Below are positions 24,174 through 31,873 of a stretch of 64,000 bases of DNA, in pieces (position 1 is the first letter of the stretch; every line of letters starts with the position of its first letter). A model generated the notes under the pieces. The model was not told the origin of the DNA. It saw only the letters and a list, made by a program, of their open reading frames with translations, and ran no database searches. Source of the DNA: Hyphomicrobiales bacterium. Its GTDB lineage: Bacteria; Pseudomonadota; Alphaproteobacteria; Rickettsiales; JACKKO01. The position numbers and the translations under genes were made by a program. The DNA lies in assembly GCA_024236395.1 (NCBI GenBank), contig JACKKO010000001.1, forward strand, positions 248,001-312,000, in the 5' to 3' direction.

Positions 24174-24830
24174 ATGCAGTTTTTTGTTGATACCGCAGAT
24201 ACGAACGACATACGTGAGCTGGAATCCATGGGGATTCTTGATGGGGTGACAACAAACCCGTCGCTGATTATGAAGTCCGGGCGGGATTTCAAGGAAGTGA
24301 TTAAGGAAATCTGTGGCATTACCAAAGGGCCGGTGAGCGCGGAAGTAACGGCTATTGAGGCCGATGCCATGATTGCTGAAGGGAAAAACCTTGCCACACT
24401 AGCTGAGAATGTGGTGGTGAAGCTGCCGCTGACCTGGGATGGGCTGCGGGCCTGCCGGGCGTTGACGGATGCCGGTATCCGTACCAATGTTACGCTGTGT
24501 TTCTCTGCTACGCAAGCGTTGCTGGCTGCTAAGGCCGGGGCAACCTATGTTTCCCCATTTGTCGGGCGTCTGGATGATATTGGGCAAGATGGTATGCAGT
24601 TAATCGCCGATATTATAACAATCTACGAAAATTATCCCAGCCTGACGACACAGGTACTGGTTGCAAGTATTCGCAACCCTGTGCACGTACTGGATGCGGC
24701 GCGGATGGGAGCCGATGTAGCGACTGTACCGCCTTCTATATTAAAGCAATTGGTTAAACATCCGCTGACCGATAAAGGACTGGCTGCTTTCCTTGATGAC
24801 TGGAAGAAAACCGGCCAGAAAATCCTTTAG
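24174..24830 (+). CDS. fsa: Small transaldolase / fructose-6-phosphate aldolase family protein
   Basis: A 218-residue TIM-barrel enzyme of the short transaldolase/FSA (TalC) family. MQFFVDTADTNDIRELE starts the barrel, DGVTTNPSL near residue 24 is the first signature, and the Schiff-base Lys lies in VVVKLPLTWDGLRA near 83. TYVSPFVGRLDD near 130 and the C-terminal helix are typical. It probably acts in the non-oxidative pentose phosphate pathway as transaldolase; sequence alone does not exclude F6P aldolase activity. A priA-transaldolase neighbourhood close to the atp operon is common in alphaproteobacteria. The Shine-Dalgarno is GGGGAG. Confidence 0.92.
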   Translation: MQFFVDTADTNDIRELESMGILDGVTTNPSLIMKSGRDFKEVIKEICGITKGPVSAEVTAIEADAMIAEGKNLATLAENVVVKLPLTWDGLRACRALTDAGIRTNVTLCFSATQALLAAKAGATYVSPFVGRLDDIGQDGMQLIADIITIYENYPSLTTQVLVASIRNPVHVLDAARMGADVATVPPSILKQLVKHPLTDKGLAAFLDDWKKTGQKIL

Positions 24831-24864
24831 CCAGAAATCTGCCAAGAATTCAAAAAAGCCAATA

Positions 24865-24906
24865 AATCAGCGCGTTAAACTAACTAGCTGATTAATATAG
24901 TTTTTT
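24865..24906 (+). terminator. Possible terminator after the transaldolase gene
   Basis: A 7-bp stem AATCAGC (24865-24871) / GCTGATT (24887-24893) with a 15-base loop is followed, after a few bases, by T6. The stem is AT-rich and the spacing to the T run loose, so this is weak. Confidence 0.35.
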
Positions 24907-24993
24907 GTATATTTAGCCCTAAAAATTTTTTGATCTGATGCTGGATTTTCAAAAAATGCTCTGCTAATCTAAAACAAGAGCTGGGGATTCGAA

Positions 24994-25770
24994 ATGCCAC
25001 AACAAATATCATTCGGTGATGAATATGTCACGGTGCCGACGCCGGGTCGTAGCCCCGTATTGCCCTATTCGGTGCGTGTAAGTTCGCGTGCACGGCGTGT
25101 GCGTTTGGTGATGTCACCCCGTGAAGGGTTGGTTGTGGTGGTGCCGCGTTGGTTCCGTAAATCCTCTGTGGCGGAGATTCTGGAGGAAAAGCGTGAGTGG
25201 ATTGCGCGCATGCATGAGCAACACCGTGAGCAGCGTAAAATTCGTCCGTCTGCATTAGATGCACCGCTACCACGCCAGATTCGCCTTTCTGCCGCACAGC
25301 GTACCTGGCAGGTGCGGTATAAATCGGAGGCGGCGGATACAGTACGTGTTCACGAACAAAACGGTGTGCTGACACTGCATGGTGCCGTTTGGGATGTGGC
25401 GTTGTGCCATGAAGCGTTGCGCCGCTGGTTGCATCGCACGGCCAAACGTGTGTTTGCCAACATGTTGGATCGTGTTTCAGAAGAGACAGGCTTGCGTTAT
25501 AAAAGTCTGGTGGTGCGGAACCAAAAAGCGCGGTGGGGTAGTTGTTCCCGTCATAGGATCATCAGCCTGAACCAGAAAGCGATGTTTCTGCCACCGTCAT
25601 TGGTGCGCTATCTATGTATTCACGAACTGTGCCATACACGGCATATGAACCATTCGCCGCGCTTCTGGGGGTTGGTAGAAGAGTTTGACCCACGGTATGA
25701 ATCGCACGACCAGGCATTGCAGGATGCATGGATCCGGTATGTGCCTTCCTGGGCGGAACCATCTTCTTAA
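24994..25770 (+). CDS. YgjP-like M48 family metallopeptidase
   Basis: A 258-residue protein of the YgjP/DUF45 (SprT-like) family. The zinc motif is IHELCHTRHMNHSPRFW near residue 208: HExxH is present as HELCH, and the following NHSxxFW is a hallmark of this family. The preceding segment VRNQKARWGSCS (R-W-G-S-C) is also typical. The N-terminal half is Arg-rich and variable (RVSSRARRVRLVMSPREGL). The substrate is unknown; relatives are associated with nucleic-acid or protein repair. GGGG precedes the ATG by seven bases. It is convergent with fur, with a 3-base gap. Confidence 0.88.
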   Translation: MPQQISFGDEYVTVPTPGRSPVLPYSVRVSSRARRVRLVMSPREGLVVVVPRWFRKSSVAEILEEKREWIARMHEQHREQRKIRPSALDAPLPRQIRLSAAQRTWQVRYKSEAADTVRVHEQNGVLTLHGAVWDVALCHEALRRWLHRTAKRVFANMLDRVSEETGLRYKSLVVRNQKARWGSCSRHRIISLNQKAMFLPPSLVRYLCIHELCHTRHMNHSPRFWGLVEEFDPRYESHDQALQDAWIRYVPSWAEPSS

Positions 25771-25773
25771 AAG

Positions 25774-26190
25774 TTAATCTTTTTTGTCTAGGGGAATACC
25801 GTAAAGCTCCAGCCGGTGTCCGACGAGCCGGTAGCCTAATTCACTGGCGACTCTTTCCTGAAGTTTTTCAATCTCCTTATTAAAAAACTCGATCACTTTT
25901 CCACTTTTGACATCAATCAGGTGATCATGGTGTTCGTCGGAGATTTCCTCATAACGTGCACGACCATCGCCAAAATCGTGTTTCTCGATGATTTCAGACT
26001 CTTCAAACAGGCGTAGGGTACGGTAAACCGTAGCAATACTGATGCGGGGGTCGATTTCACTGGCGCGGCGATGTACCTCCTCCACGTCCGGATGGTCAGC
26101 AGCATCCGAGAGCACACGTGCGATAACACGGCGCTGCTCCGTCATTTTCATGCCTTTTTCCTGGCACAGCTGCTCTAGGCGTGACGTCAT
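25774..26190 (-). CDS. fur: Fur family metal-responsive regulator (alphaproteobacterial Fur/Mur type)
   Basis: A 138-residue winged-helix repressor. The DNA-binding helix is ISIATVYRTLRLFEE near residue 50, and the metal-binding dimerisation motif is HHDHLIDVKSGKVIEF near 86. The C-terminal CxxC structural zinc site is absent, as in the alphaproteobacterial Fur/Mur branch, whose members sense Fe2+ or Mn2+. Irr and Zur are less likely because the HHDH motif and ELYG end match Fur. TATAAG and AAGGG both lie within 12 bases of the ATG, so either a leaderless or a short-leader start is possible. It is downstream of gltA in the same direction, 42 bases apart. Confidence 0.9.
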   Translation of the reverse strand: MTSRLEQLCQEKGMKMTEQRRVIARVLSDAADHPDVEEVHRRASEIDPRISIATVYRTLRLFEESEIIEKHDFGDGRARYEEISDEHHDHLIDVKSGKVIEFFNKEIEKLQERVASELGYRLVGHRLELYGIPLDKKD

Positions 26191-26232
26191 AGACCCTTAT
26201 ATCCTACTAAATTGCTAAACTATAAGCAGGAA

Positions 26233-27540
26233 TCAGCGTTTGTCAATTGGCACATAGTCCCGCGCCGGGTAGCCAGTATAGAGTTGGCGCGGGCGGCCAA
26301 TACGCAGTTCCGGATCTTCCATCATTTCTTTCCATTGCGCGACCCAACCAACGGTGCGCGCCAAGGCGAACATCGGGGTGAAAAGTGCAGTGGGAATGCC
26401 CATGGCTTCATAAATAATCCCGGAATAGAAATCCACGTTAGGGAAGAGTTTGCGTTGGACAAAATAATCGTCATTCAATGCGATTTTTTCCAGCTCCTTA
26501 GCGATTTTTAGAAGTTGATTATCTTCCTGGTCACCAATTTCTTCCAGCACTTCGTCACAGTATTTCTTAATGACACGCGCGCGCGGGTCATAATTTTTAT
26601 ACACGCGGTGACCAAAGCCCATGAGGCGGAATGGGTCATCTTTATCCTTGGCGCGAGTGATAAATTCAGGGATACGATCGACATGCTCGATTTCACGTAG
26701 CATCTCAATCACCGCCTGATTGGCGCCGCCATGGGCCGGACCCCACAGGCAGGAAATTCCTGCACCAAGGCAGGCAAATGGATTGGCACCGGACGAACTG
26801 GCCAGCCGTACCGTGGAGGTGGAGGCATTCTGTTCGTGGTCGGCGTGGAGGATAAGCAGCTTATCAATCGCACGGGCCATTACCGGATTCACCTTGTAGG
26901 GTTCCGCCGGAACGGAAAACATCATGTTCAGGAAATTCGAAGAGAAATCGAGTGCATTCTGTGGAAACACGAACGGCTGGCCGATGGAGTATTTATAGGC
27001 CATGGCGGTAAGTGTCGGCATTTTGGCGATCATGCGTTTGGCGGCCAGATCGCGCTCTTTCTCATCATGGATATCCAGACTATCGTGATAGAACGCGGAA
27101 AGCGATGCCACTGCTCCCACCAGGATGGCCATGGGGTGCGACCGCCGCGGGAAGCCGCGGAACATAAATTCCAACTGCTCATGCACCAGGGTATGATAGG
27201 TGATTTCCTTCACAAACCAGGCTTTTTCCTTCGCGTCCGGCAGTTCGCCGTAGAGCAGCAGATAACACACTTCCAGATAATCACTATGTTCGGCAAGGTC
27301 CTCAATGGAATACCCCCGATGACGCAGAATGCCCTTTTCACCATCGATAAAGGTGATTCTCGATTCACAGGATGACGTGGAAAGAAATCCCGGATCATGG
27401 GTGAACATACCCGTGGTTTTATAGAGCTTGGTGACATCGATTGCATCGGGTCCTTCCGAGCCATGCAATACGGGAAATTCCCAGGATTGTTCGGGATTAC
27501 TGGATACACTGATCCGTGCGGTAATGGTGCTTTCTGCCAT
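26233..27540 (-). CDS. gltA: Citrate synthase
   Basis: TCA-cycle entry enzyme of the type II hexameric class, 435 residues. Catalytic residues lie in LHADHEQNAST (His near 270), GFGHRVYKNYDPRA (His near 310) and DFYSGIIYEAMGIP (Asp near 366). The N-terminal beta-rich domain typical of Gram-negative citrate synthases is present (ARISVSSNPEQSWEFPV). A strong Shine-Dalgarno (AGAAGGAGG) precedes the ATG. No allosteric assignment is attempted. Confidence 0.97.
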   Translation of the reverse strand: MAESTITARISVSSNPEQSWEFPVLHGSEGPDAIDVTKLYKTTGMFTHDPGFLSTSSCESRITFIDGEKGILRHRGYSIEDLAEHSDYLEVCYLLLYGELPDAKEKAWFVKEITYHTLVHEQLEFMFRGFPRRSHPMAILVGAVASLSAFYHDSLDIHDEKERDLAAKRMIAKMPTLTAMAYKYSIGQPFVFPQNALDFSSNFLNMMFSVPAEPYKVNPVMARAIDKLLILHADHEQNASTSTVRLASSSGANPFACLGAGISCLWGPAHGGANQAVIEMLREIEHVDRIPEFITRAKDKDDPFRLMGFGHRVYKNYDPRARVIKKYCDEVLEEIGDQEDNQLLKIAKELEKIALNDDYFVQRKLFPNVDFYSGIIYEAMGIPTALFTPMFALARTVGWVAQWKEMMEDPELRIGRPRQLYTGYPARDYVPIDKR

Positions 27541-27635
27541 CGTGGCCTCCTTCTGCTAGCGCAAGGAAGGTACTACCCGCAACGGGTGTGGTCAAGTGGT
27601 GAGAGAGGGAAGAGCTGGTAATGCTGAGACGAGTG

Positions 27636-28319
27636 CTAGGCTGTATATTCTGCGCCACTTTGTGGGGCATGCTGCTGCATTACTCCCAGATTCTTAATGG
27701 TTCTTGTGGGCGGCACATTATGGGCATCGTATGCGGAGACGATATTACCGTTAAATTCCAGCTCAGAAAGTGCTCCAATATTGCTCGTGGCCAATTGCAA
27801 GACTTTACCACCAACGGTCAGTGCTACCAGTCCGCCAATCACCTGCCCGGCAGTTTCCGCGAATTTTTCCTGTTCTTCTTGTTTTTGCTGATTGTACTGC
27901 TCCAGGTCTTTTTGTGCAGCTCCCATATCTTGGTAGGATTCCCCGGTTTCCGGAGAGTAAATACTACCATCTTCACGGATCACAAACCGACCATCGGTAC
28001 GTTCCTGGGACTGTCTTGTTTCTTTGGTTTCCGGGGGGGTATCCACATGCACGGAACTGGTAATTTGTGGGTCGTTTCTAGCGATCTCTTCAGGAGCAGT
28101 GTTATAATCTGTTAGGTCTGCAGCCTTTACCACTATTTCCGGGGCTGATGCACCGGCATTGACCATGCCAGTTAAATCACTTTTATCCTGATCGGAAAGG
28201 TTGGGGGTAATTTCATTGGGACTTTGCTGTAGTGCTTTTTCAATCTGATGTTCAACGCCGTACCCAGCTGTTTTCGGAGTGCCAGTTACATCCGTTTGCT
28301 TTTCGTTATCACCGGACAT
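27636..28319 (-). CDS. Hypothetical protein, second gene of a two-gene unit
   Basis: Not recognised. It has 227 residues. The first half is polar, low in hydrophobics and rich in Thr, Pro, Glu and Gln (probably disordered). A short beta-like stretch FVIREDGSIYSPETGESY near residue 110 precedes a Gln/Glu-rich helix (LEQYNQQKQEEQEKF), and a glycine-containing hydrophobic segment follows (GQVIGGLVALTVGGKVLQLA near 161-180) that could insert in a membrane. There is no signal peptide. It starts five bases after the stop of the 53-codon gene, with no Shine-Dalgarno of its own, so translation is probably coupled. The pair lies between gltA and the end of the atp operon. Confidence 0.6.
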   Translation of the reverse strand: MSGDNEKQTDVTGTPKTAGYGVEHQIEKALQQSPNEITPNLSDQDKSDLTGMVNAGASAPEIVVKAADLTDYNTAPEEIARNDPQITSSVHVDTPPETKETRQSQERTDGRFVIREDGSIYSPETGESYQDMGAAQKDLEQYNQQKQEEQEKFAETAGQVIGGLVALTVGGKVLQLATSNIGALSELEFNGNIVSAYDAHNVPPTRTIKNLGVMQQHAPQSGAEYTA

Positions 28320-28324
28320 GATTA

Positions 28325-28486
28325 TCAGCAGATTTCGTTGGATTTATCCACATTATATGGAGCCATTGCATTATTGATGCTTGCCCCCAAATCCTGACTC
28401 CTTAGGTCAAAGAATGCCAATAAGCCATCCGCTAGGGAAGCGGCCTTCTGATGATCTTCCTTGCTAAGGTCAATAGGCTTATTCAT
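28325..28486 (-). CDS. Small protein of 53 residues, first gene of a two-gene unit
   Basis: A short frame from ATG 28486 to TGA 28325. It encodes MNKPIDLSKEDHQKAASLAD, then a helix-like middle (GLLAFFDLRSQDLGASI) and a C-terminal Cys. It has no known family that I can name. Support comes from context: the -10 box TAGAAT ends six bases before the ATG, as for other leaderless genes in this window, and the downstream hypothetical begins five bases after its stop. The codons are ordinary for the region. It could be a small partner or regulator of the 227-residue protein; no function is claimed. Confidence 0.5.
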   Translation of the reverse strand: MNKPIDLSKEDHQKAASLADGLLAFFDLRSQDLGASINNAMAPYNVDKSNEIC

Positions 28487-28492
28487 GTATTT

Positions 28493-28522
28493 ATTCTACC
28501 CTGAATCCGTCGAAAATTCCAA
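28493..28522 (-). promoter_or_regulatory. Promoter of the small two-gene unit
   Basis: TTGGAA (28522-28517), an 18-base spacer and TAGAAT (28498-28493) on the minus strand. The -10 box ends six bases before ATG 28486, so the transcript should be leaderless. Confidence 0.5.
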
Positions 28523-28623
28523 TAAAATCGTAGAAATTAAGGGAATTATGATGTTTCAATAGGTTAGAATGTGGTGCATTACAGCATTTGCCCACGATTT
28601 TAGCGTCTGTCCGTAAACAGTAA

Positions 28624-29025
28624 CTATTTTACTGCAGCGAGCAAGGCAGTGGCGACGGCCAGTTCTTTTTCAGCACCGGCACGTGTGGCATCGTCCTCGG
28701 TGTGTTTAAGCTCTTTTTCAGCCGCATAAACGCGTTCTTCCGCCTGTGCGGTGGTGACGCTTTCCAGATCCAGTGCTTCAGTAGCCAGCACGGTGCAGCG
28801 GCCTTCGGCCACTTCCACAAAGCCACCGGCCGTAAACAGCTTGCCGGAGGGTTTATCACCTTCAAACAGCGTGAGCACACCCGGGCGCAGTGTGGCAATT
28901 AGCGGAGCGTGATGTGCCATCACCCCGAATTCGCCTTCTGTTCCAGGAATCACCGCCATGGTGACATGCCTGGAGGCCAGCAGGGCGTCCGGGGTTACGA
29001 TATCTAAGGTTAATGCGTCTGCCAT
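28624..29025 (-). CDS. atpC: ATP synthase F1 epsilon subunit
   Basis: A 133-residue central-stalk subunit. The N-terminal beta-sandwich has the family pattern LDIVTPDALLASRHVTMAVI and PGTEGEFGVMAHHAPLIATL, and the C-terminal helical hairpin starts near residue 88 (AQAEERVYAAEKELKHTEDD). It is the last gene of atpHAGDC, 17 bases after atpD. Confidence 0.95.
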   Translation of the reverse strand: MADALTLDIVTPDALLASRHVTMAVIPGTEGEFGVMAHHAPLIATLRPGVLTLFEGDKPSGKLFTAGGFVEVAEGRCTVLATEALDLESVTTAQAEERVYAAEKELKHTEDDATRAGAEKELAVATALLAAVK

Positions 29026-29042
29026 GGTGCGCTCCTGTGGTG

Positions 29043-30488
29043 CTAGGCTGCTTCAGCGGCCAGGCGTTTGGCTTTTTCCCTGGCTTCGTCGATTCCGCCC
29101 ACCATGTAGAACGCCGCTTCCGGCAGTTCGTCATGTTTCCCTTCGCAGATTTCCTTGAAGCCCTGGATGGTATCGGTGAGCGACACCAGTTTACCCGGTG
29201 CGCCGGTAAAGACTTCGGCCACGTGGAACGGCTGCGACAGGAAGCGTTGAATCTTCCGGGCGCGGGCCACGGTGAGTTTGTCTTCTTCCGACAGTTCGTC
29301 CATCCCCAGAATGGCGATGATGTCCTGCAGGCTCTTATAGGTTTGCAGGATTTTCTGCACTTCCCGTGCCACCTGATAATGTTCCTGGCCGACCACACGC
29401 GGGTCCAGAATACGCGAGGTGGAATCCAGCGGATCCACCGCCGGGTAAATCCCCAGCTCGGCAATCTGACGGGATAGCACCGTGGTAGCATCCAAGTGCG
29501 CAAACGAGGTGGCCGGTGCCGGGTCGGTCAGGTCGTCCGCCGGTACGTAAATGGCCTGCACCGAGGTGATCGACCCTTTGTTAGTGGAGGTAATCCGTTC
29601 CTGCAGTGCCCCCATTTCCGTGGCCAGCGTCGGCTGGTAACCCACGGCGGAAGGAATACGTCCCAGCAGTGCCGATACTTCCGAACCGGCCTGGGTGAAA
29701 CGGAACACGTTATCCATGAAGAACAGCACGTCCTGCCCTTCCTGGTCACGGAAATATTCGGCGACCGTCAGCCCGGTCAGCGCCACGCGGGCACGCGCCC
29801 CGGGAGGCTCGTTCATCTGGCCGTATACCAGTGCCACTTTGGACTTGGCGAGGTCTTTGGTGTTGATCACACCGGAATCAATCATTTCATGGTAGAGGTC
29901 GTTCCCTTCACGGGTTCGTTCCCCCACCCCGGCAAATACGGAGTAACCCCCGTGCGCCTTGGCGATATTGTTAATCAGCTCCATGATGAGCACGGTTTTA
30001 CCCACCCCGGCACCCCCGAACAGACCCACCTTACCCCCTTTGGAATAAGGGGCCAGCAGGTCAATCACCTTAATCCCGGTGACGAGAATTTCGGTTTCCG
30101 TGGACTGGTCAATAAATTCCGGAGCGGCCTGGTGAATGGCAGAGGTTTGCTTGGCTTTCACCGCGCCTTTTTCGTCGATGGGGTTCCCCACCACGTCCAT
30201 AATACGGCCCAGCACTTCCGGCCCGACCGGTACGGAGATCGGCGCGCCGGTATCGGTCACTTCCTGACCGCGCACCAGACCATCGGTGGAGTCCATGGCG
30301 ATGGTACGTACGGCATTTTCTCCCAGATGCTGTGCTACTTCCAGCACCAGCGTTTTGCCATCGTGCGCGCATTCCAGTGCGTTCAGAATTGCCGGCAGGT
30401 TGCCGTCCTCAAATTGCACGTCCACAACGGCGGAAATCACCTGCGTGATTTTACCGGTTGCACCTGTTTGTTTCTTTGCCTTGGCCAT
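29043..30488 (-). CDS. atpD: ATP synthase F1 beta subunit
   Basis: Catalytic subunit, 481 residues. Walker A is GGAGVGKTVLI near residue 157, the catalytic Glu lies in AGVGERTREGNDLY near 192, Walker B is VLFFMDNVFRFTQAG near 250, and the family region ALLGRIPSAVGYQPTLA follows. AAGGAG precedes the ATG. The gene is separated from atpG by a 456-bp inserted unit that carries a four-helix-bundle gene, whereas atpG and atpD are normally adjacent. Confidence 0.98.
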   Translation of the reverse strand: MAKAKKQTGATGKITQVISAVVDVQFEDGNLPAILNALECAHDGKTLVLEVAQHLGENAVRTIAMDSTDGLVRGQEVTDTGAPISVPVGPEVLGRIMDVVGNPIDEKGAVKAKQTSAIHQAAPEFIDQSTETEILVTGIKVIDLLAPYSKGGKVGLFGGAGVGKTVLIMELINNIAKAHGGYSVFAGVGERTREGNDLYHEMIDSGVINTKDLAKSKVALVYGQMNEPPGARARVALTGLTVAEYFRDQEGQDVLFFMDNVFRFTQAGSEVSALLGRIPSAVGYQPTLATEMGALQERITSTNKGSITSVQAIYVPADDLTDPAPATSFAHLDATTVLSRQIAELGIYPAVDPLDSTSRILDPRVVGQEHYQVAREVQKILQTYKSLQDIIAILGMDELSEEDKLTVARARKIQRFLSQPFHVAEVFTGAPGKLVSLTDTIQGFKEICEGKHDELPEAAFYMVGGIDEAREKAKRLAAEAA

Positions 30489-30502
30489 GTTCTACTCCTT
30501 TT

Positions 30503-30537
30503 GAATCGTGAATCGTGAATCACGAATCATGAAATTA
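30503..30537 (+). repeat. Heptamer repeat run at the atpD-side end of the inserted unit
   Basis: Five consecutive 7-base units read on the plus strand: GAATCGT, GAATCGT, GAATCAC, GAATCAT, GAAATTA. The last unit contains the stop codon of the four-helix-bundle gene. A matching run in the opposite orientation lies at the other end of the gene (30917-30958). Confidence 0.8.
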
Positions 30538-30960
30538 ATTATCCTTAGTTTTACTATGCAACGTATATAATTTTCGCGTGATCAAATCATAAACTTCTTG
30601 CCAGGAAGTGTGTGTTTCCGTCGAAATATAATTCAGGTCTACACAATAATCGATCCACACCTGCATTTCTTCCGAAGACCCAATCGCCATTTGTAAAAAA
30701 CGACGAAACTCGGCGGGAGAATATTTTTGTTTGGCAAACCCTTCTGCGATATTAGCGCAGATTGACTTACTGGCACGACGCATCTGCCCTGCGAGTGCAT
30801 ATTGCTCTTCTTTTGGGAAGGAAAGACTGGCAGTATGAATTTCCAGGGAAATAGCATAAGCGCTCTTATATACATCAAGCTCTTTGGCACTCCTAATAAA
30901 GGGTTTAAATTCGCTAATGGTTCCCATTTCCTGATTCCCGGTTCGCATATCCCGATTCAT
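30535..30960 (-). CDS. Four-helix-bundle protein (S23/23S rRNA intervening-sequence family) inserted in the atp operon
   Basis: A 141-residue protein of the S23/TIGR02436 four-helix-bundle family. Family markers: KELDVYKSAYAISLEIH (helix 1), FPKEEQYALAGQMRRASKSI, then CANIAEGFAKQKYSPAEFRR and FLQMAIGSSEEMQVWIDY. The same fold is used by rRNA intervening-sequence proteins and by Avd of diversity-generating retroelements; the cellular function is unknown. Start choice is unsure: ATG 30960 lies four bases after the atpG stop (re-initiation likely); ATG 30927 and GTG 30979-30981 are alternatives. The first 14 codons consist of degenerate GAATCnn heptamers, so the N terminus is probably repeat-derived. 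It is cotranscribed with the F1 genes but has no known link to ATP synthase. Confidence 0.85.
   Translation of the reverse strand: MNRDMRTGNQEMGTISEFKPFIRSAKELDVYKSAYAISLEIHTASLSFPKEEQYALAGQMRRASKSICANIAEGFAKQKYSPAEFRRFLQMAIGSSEEMQVWIDYCVDLNYISTETHTSWQEVYDLITRKLYTLHSKTKDN
30917..30958 (-). repeat. Heptamer repeat run at the atpG-side end of the inserted unit
   Basis: Six consecutive 7-base units read on the minus strand: GAATCGG, GATATGC, GAACCGG, GAATCAG, GAAATGG, GAACCAT. They are inverted relative to the run at 30503-30537, so both runs point into the gene, like terminal inverted repeats. The run also encodes the first residues of the four-helix-bundle protein. Confidence 0.65.
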
Positions 30961-30964
30961 TTCC

Positions 30965-31858
30965 CTACAATGCCTCTGCACCGGAGATGATTTCCGTCAA
31001 CTCCGTGGTAATGGCGGCCTGACGTGTGCGGTTATATTGCAGCGTCAGCTTGCCGATCATTTCACCGGCATTCCGTGTGGCGTTATCCATTGCCGTCATA
31101 CGGGCGCCTTGCTCGCTGGCGGCATTTTCCAGCAGCGCGCCATAAATCTGTACCGCGATATTCCGGGGCAGCAGGTCATTTAAGATGGCTTCCTCGGAAG
31201 GTTCGTATTCATACACCGCCTGTGAAGCAGATGCAGGTTCTTCGGTTCCCAGCGTACTGATATCCAGCGGGATCAGCGGTTGGAAGGTGACCTTCTGTGA
31301 AATGGCGGAAAGAAACCGGTTAAAAACGATACTGCAACTATCAATCTTCTCCTCGTGAAACAGGGAGAGTATTTTATCTGTAGCCGTATCAGCAACACTA
31401 TATTCAATCACACGTAGCTTGGTGGTATCCACATGATCCGGCATATCGAAACGGCGGGCACTTCCTGCTTTCAGCTGTTCGCGTCCTTTACGGCCAATCG
31501 TCAGGATACGCACTTTCTTACCCTGCGCCTCATATTTATCCACTTCCTTGCGCACGGCACGGACGATCGTACTGTTAAAGCCGCCGCACAGACCCCGGTC
31601 TGCCGTGGCAACAATCAGCAGGTGCGTGTTGCTGACACCCTTGCGTCCCGTCAGTAACAGTGGGGCTGTCTCCGGGTCGGCATTTTGTGCCAGCGTGGCC
31701 AGCATACGCTGCATACGCGCAGCATACGGACGCGAAGCCTCGGCCCGCGTCTGCGCCTTACGCAGCTTACTGGCCGCCACCATCTTCATGGCGCTGGTGA
31801 TCTTCCGCGTGGATTTCACGCTGTCGATCCGGTTCTTAAGGTCCTTTAGGTTTGCCAT
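30965..31858 (-). CDS. atpG: ATP synthase F1 gamma subunit
   Basis: Rotor shaft subunit, 297 residues. The N-terminal helix has the family sequence LKDLKNRIDSVKSTRKITSA, then MKMVAASKLRKAQ; the middle has the conserved TADRGLCGGFNS near residue 85; and the C-terminal helix ends with ENAASEQGARMTAMDNATRN and LTLQYNRTRQAAITTELTEI. The usual 15-base gap to atpA is seen. Confidence 0.97.
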   Translation of the reverse strand: MANLKDLKNRIDSVKSTRKITSAMKMVAASKLRKAQTRAEASRPYAARMQRMLATLAQNADPETAPLLLTGRKGVSNTHLLIVATADRGLCGGFNSTIVRAVRKEVDKYEAQGKKVRILTIGRKGREQLKAGSARRFDMPDHVDTTKLRVIEYSVADTATDKILSLFHEEKIDSCSIVFNRFLSAISQKVTFQPLIPLDISTLGTEEPASASQAVYEYEPSEEAILNDLLPRNIAVQIYGALLENAASEQGARMTAMDNATRNAGEMIGKLTLQYNRTRQAAITTELTEIISGAEAL

Positions 31859-31873
31859 GCTTCCCGAAATGCC

